Of a stretch of DNA of 64,000 nucleotides, positions 62,857-64,000 are shown piece by piece. The stretch lies in the NCBI RefSeq assembly GCF_014595955.1, contig NZ_JABVCF010000007.1, forward strand, positions 275,153 to 339,152, in the 5' to 3' direction. A model generated the notes under the pieces. It made no database searches, was not told the origin of the DNA, and saw only the letters and a program-made list of their open reading frames with translations. The stretch is from Pseudaminobacter soli (ex Zhang et al. 2022) (GTDB taxonomy: Bacteria > Pseudomonadota > Alphaproteobacteria > Rhizobiales > Rhizobiaceae). Position 1 is the stretch's first letter. Each line of letters begins with the position of its first letter. Made by a program: the position numbers and the translations under genes.

Positions 62857-63453
62857 CTAGACTTCGACCGTCTCCCGATAGGCCGTCTGCCAGCCCCACG
62901 CGCCTGAACCGTAGCCGCGCTGCGTCACCCGCTCCCTGTAGATCGACGCGATGATCTCGCCGTCTCCGGCGAGTAGCGACTTGGTCGAGCACATTTCTGC
63001 GCAAAGCGGCAGTTTGCCTTCGTTCAGGCGGTTGGCGCCGTATTTTGCATATTCGATCTCGGTCGAATCCGCTTCCGGACCGCCGGCGCAGAAGGTGCAT
63101 TTGTCCATCTTGCCGCGCGTGCCGAAATTGCCGACGCGCGGATATTGCGGCGCACCGAACGGGCAGGCGTAGAAGCAGTAGCCGCAGCCGATGCACAGAT
63201 CCTTCGAGTGCAGAACCACGGCGTCAGCGGTGGTGTAGAAGCAATCGACCGGGCACACCGCCGCACAGGGCGCGTCGGTGCAGTGCATGCAGGCCATCGA
63301 CACGGAGCGCTCGCCGGGCTTGCCGTCATTGATGGTGACGACGCGGCGCCGGTTGATGCCCCACGGCACGTCGTGCGCGTTCTTGCAGGCGGTGACGCAG
63401 GCGTTGCACTCAATGCAGCGGTCGGCGTCGCAAAGGAACTTCATCCTGGCCAT
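62857..63453 (-). CDS. Formate dehydrogenase beta subunit (FDH3-type iron-sulfur protein)
   Basis: 198-residue four-cluster ferredoxin-like subunit. Cysteine motifs: CDADRCIECNACVTACKNAH (about 8-27), CMHCTDAPCAAVCPVDCFY (about 55-73) and CIGCGYCFYACPFGAPQYP (about 87-105), with CTFCAGG and LPLCAEMCSTKSLL later. Passes electrons from the molybdenum subunit to the cytochrome. Sixteen bases from the alpha gene stop. Confidence 0.95.
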   Translation of the reverse strand: MARMKFLCDADRCIECNACVTACKNAHDVPWGINRRRVVTINDGKPGERSVSMACMHCTDAPCAAVCPVDCFYTTADAVVLHSKDLCIGCGYCFYACPFGAPQYPRVGNFGTRGKMDKCTFCAGGPEADSTEIEYAKYGANRLNEGKLPLCAEMCSTKSLLAGDGEIIASIYRERVTQRGYGSGAWGWQTAYRETVEV

Positions 63454-63469
63454 TCTTGGTTCCTCCCTC

Positions 63470-64000
63470 TTATGCCGCCGCGATCTGGCAAAGCGTGACC
63501 TTCGGCTCCTGCATGCCCGTCACCGGGTCGTAGCCGTAGGTGGTGATGCTATTGGCGCTTTCGCCGAGCACGTAGGGGTCGGCTCCCTCCGGGTAGTTGG
63601 CCCGCAGGTCCTGGCCCTGGAACCAGCCGCCGAAGTGGAAGGGCATGAACGCTACGCCCTTGCCGACCCGCTCGGTCACCAAGGCCTTCATCCTAGCCTT
63701 GGAATCGTTCTCGGCTCCGTTGACCCAGACCCAGGCGCCGTCGCTGATGCCCCGCTCGGCCGCATCGGCGGGGTTGATCTCGACGAACATCTCCTGCTGT
63801 AACTCGGCCAGCCAGCGGTTCGACCGGGTTTCCTCGCCGCCGCCTTCGAATTCCACCAGGCGACCGGTCGTCAGGATGATCGGGAAGGACTTCGCGATCC
63901 CCTTGTCCACCGCTGCCTTCTGCACGCTGAAGCCGATGTTCGGCAGGCGGAACTGCTTCGCGTCCGGATAGGTCGGGTACTTGGCGACCAGATCCACCTT
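63470..64000 (-). CDS. Formate dehydrogenase alpha (molybdenum) subunit, C-terminal part
   Basis: The frame continues beyond the right edge; 176 residues are visible. They form the molybdopterin-dinucleotide-binding C-terminal domain: PIILTTGRLVEFEGGGEETR, VEINPADAAERGISDGAWVW and VAFMPFHFGGWFQGQDL match NAD-independent formate dehydrogenases. The catalytic selenocysteine or cysteine region lies outside the window. The gene order alpha, beta, gamma matches FDH3-type operons of alphaproteobacteria. Confidence 0.93.
   Translation of the reverse strand, partial: KVDLVAKYPTYPDAKQFRLPNIGFSVQKAAVDKGIAKSFPIILTTGRLVEFEGGGEETRSNRWLAELQQEMFVEINPADAAERGISDGAWVWVNGAENDSKARMKALVTERVGKGVAFMPFHFGGWFQGQDLRANYPEGADPYVLGESANSITTYGYDPVTGMQEPKVTLCQIAAA

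Overview
The window is GC-rich, tightly packed chromosomal DNA from an alphaproteobacterium, most likely a Rhizobiales (Hyphomicrobiales) member close to Mesorhizobium or other Phyllobacteriaceae. The grounds are a GapR/DUF2312 gene, DUF1192, DUF1244, DUF1737 and DUF465 small proteins, a hemC-hemD-Mic60-hemY block, long PstA/PstC subunits, a type-B ribosomal protein L36 and an FDH3-type formate dehydrogenase. This placement comes from gene content and family recognition; no database search was run. I see no prophage, integrase, transposase or CRISPR array.

Layout. 1-4275: RND efflux pump (cut by the left edge) with its membrane fusion protein. 4449-13497: a probable catabolic island, with an RpiR-family regulator divergent from an N-formylglutamate amidohydrolase-like hydrolase, a complete TRAP transporter, a glutamine-synthetase-like ligase, an aldehyde dehydrogenase and an iron-dependent alcohol dehydrogenase. 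13640-17717: a four-gene ABC importer preceded by a Pho-box-like sequence. 17920-21167: EamA transporter, DUF1737 protein, CitE-like lyase and FAD oxidoreductase. 21396-24919: methyltransferase, EVE, YciI, gpsA and tsaD. 25015-31372: heme genes hemC-hemD, a Mic60/mitofilin-like gene, hemY, a TerB-like gene and a glutamine amidotransferase. 31296-39153: MFS transporter, a small unknown gene and the pstSCAB-phoU-phoB operon with a clear Pho box. 39384-48508: purEK, two DUF465 genes, ArsR/MFS, DUF1192, a quinone oxidoreductase, gapR, DUF1244, a second N-formylglutamate amidohydrolase, DUF1036 and pyk. 48593-48885: a MITE-like inverted repeat. 49081-50470: TPR protein, rpmJ and tRNA-Ser(CGA). 50660-60175: an iron/polyamine-type ABC system with an unusually long permease, an RNase Z-like protein, an exported S10 peptidase and a polar amino acid ABC system. 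60624-61625: two exported proteins of unknown function. 61764-64000: formate dehydrogenase gamma, beta and alpha (alpha cut by the right edge).

How the parts may work together. The 4449-13497 genes form a plausible route in which an imported amine or amino-alcohol is gamma-glutamylated, its alcohol group is oxidised to aldehyde and then acid, and the glutamyl cap is removed. This is the logic known from Puu and Ipu pathways, but with a TRAP importer and an N-formylglutamate-amidohydrolase-like enzyme in the hydrolase position. The adjacent ABC importer carries a sequence resembling the Pho box seen upstream of pstS in the same window, so it may bring in a phosphorus-containing relative of that substrate. 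Both ideas are inferences from gene content and short motifs.

Starts were chosen from visible Shine-Dalgarno sequences and overlaps and are noted where they differ from the longest open frame. Several genes use TTG or GTG. Most apparent long opposite-strand frames are shadows of these genes and are omitted.
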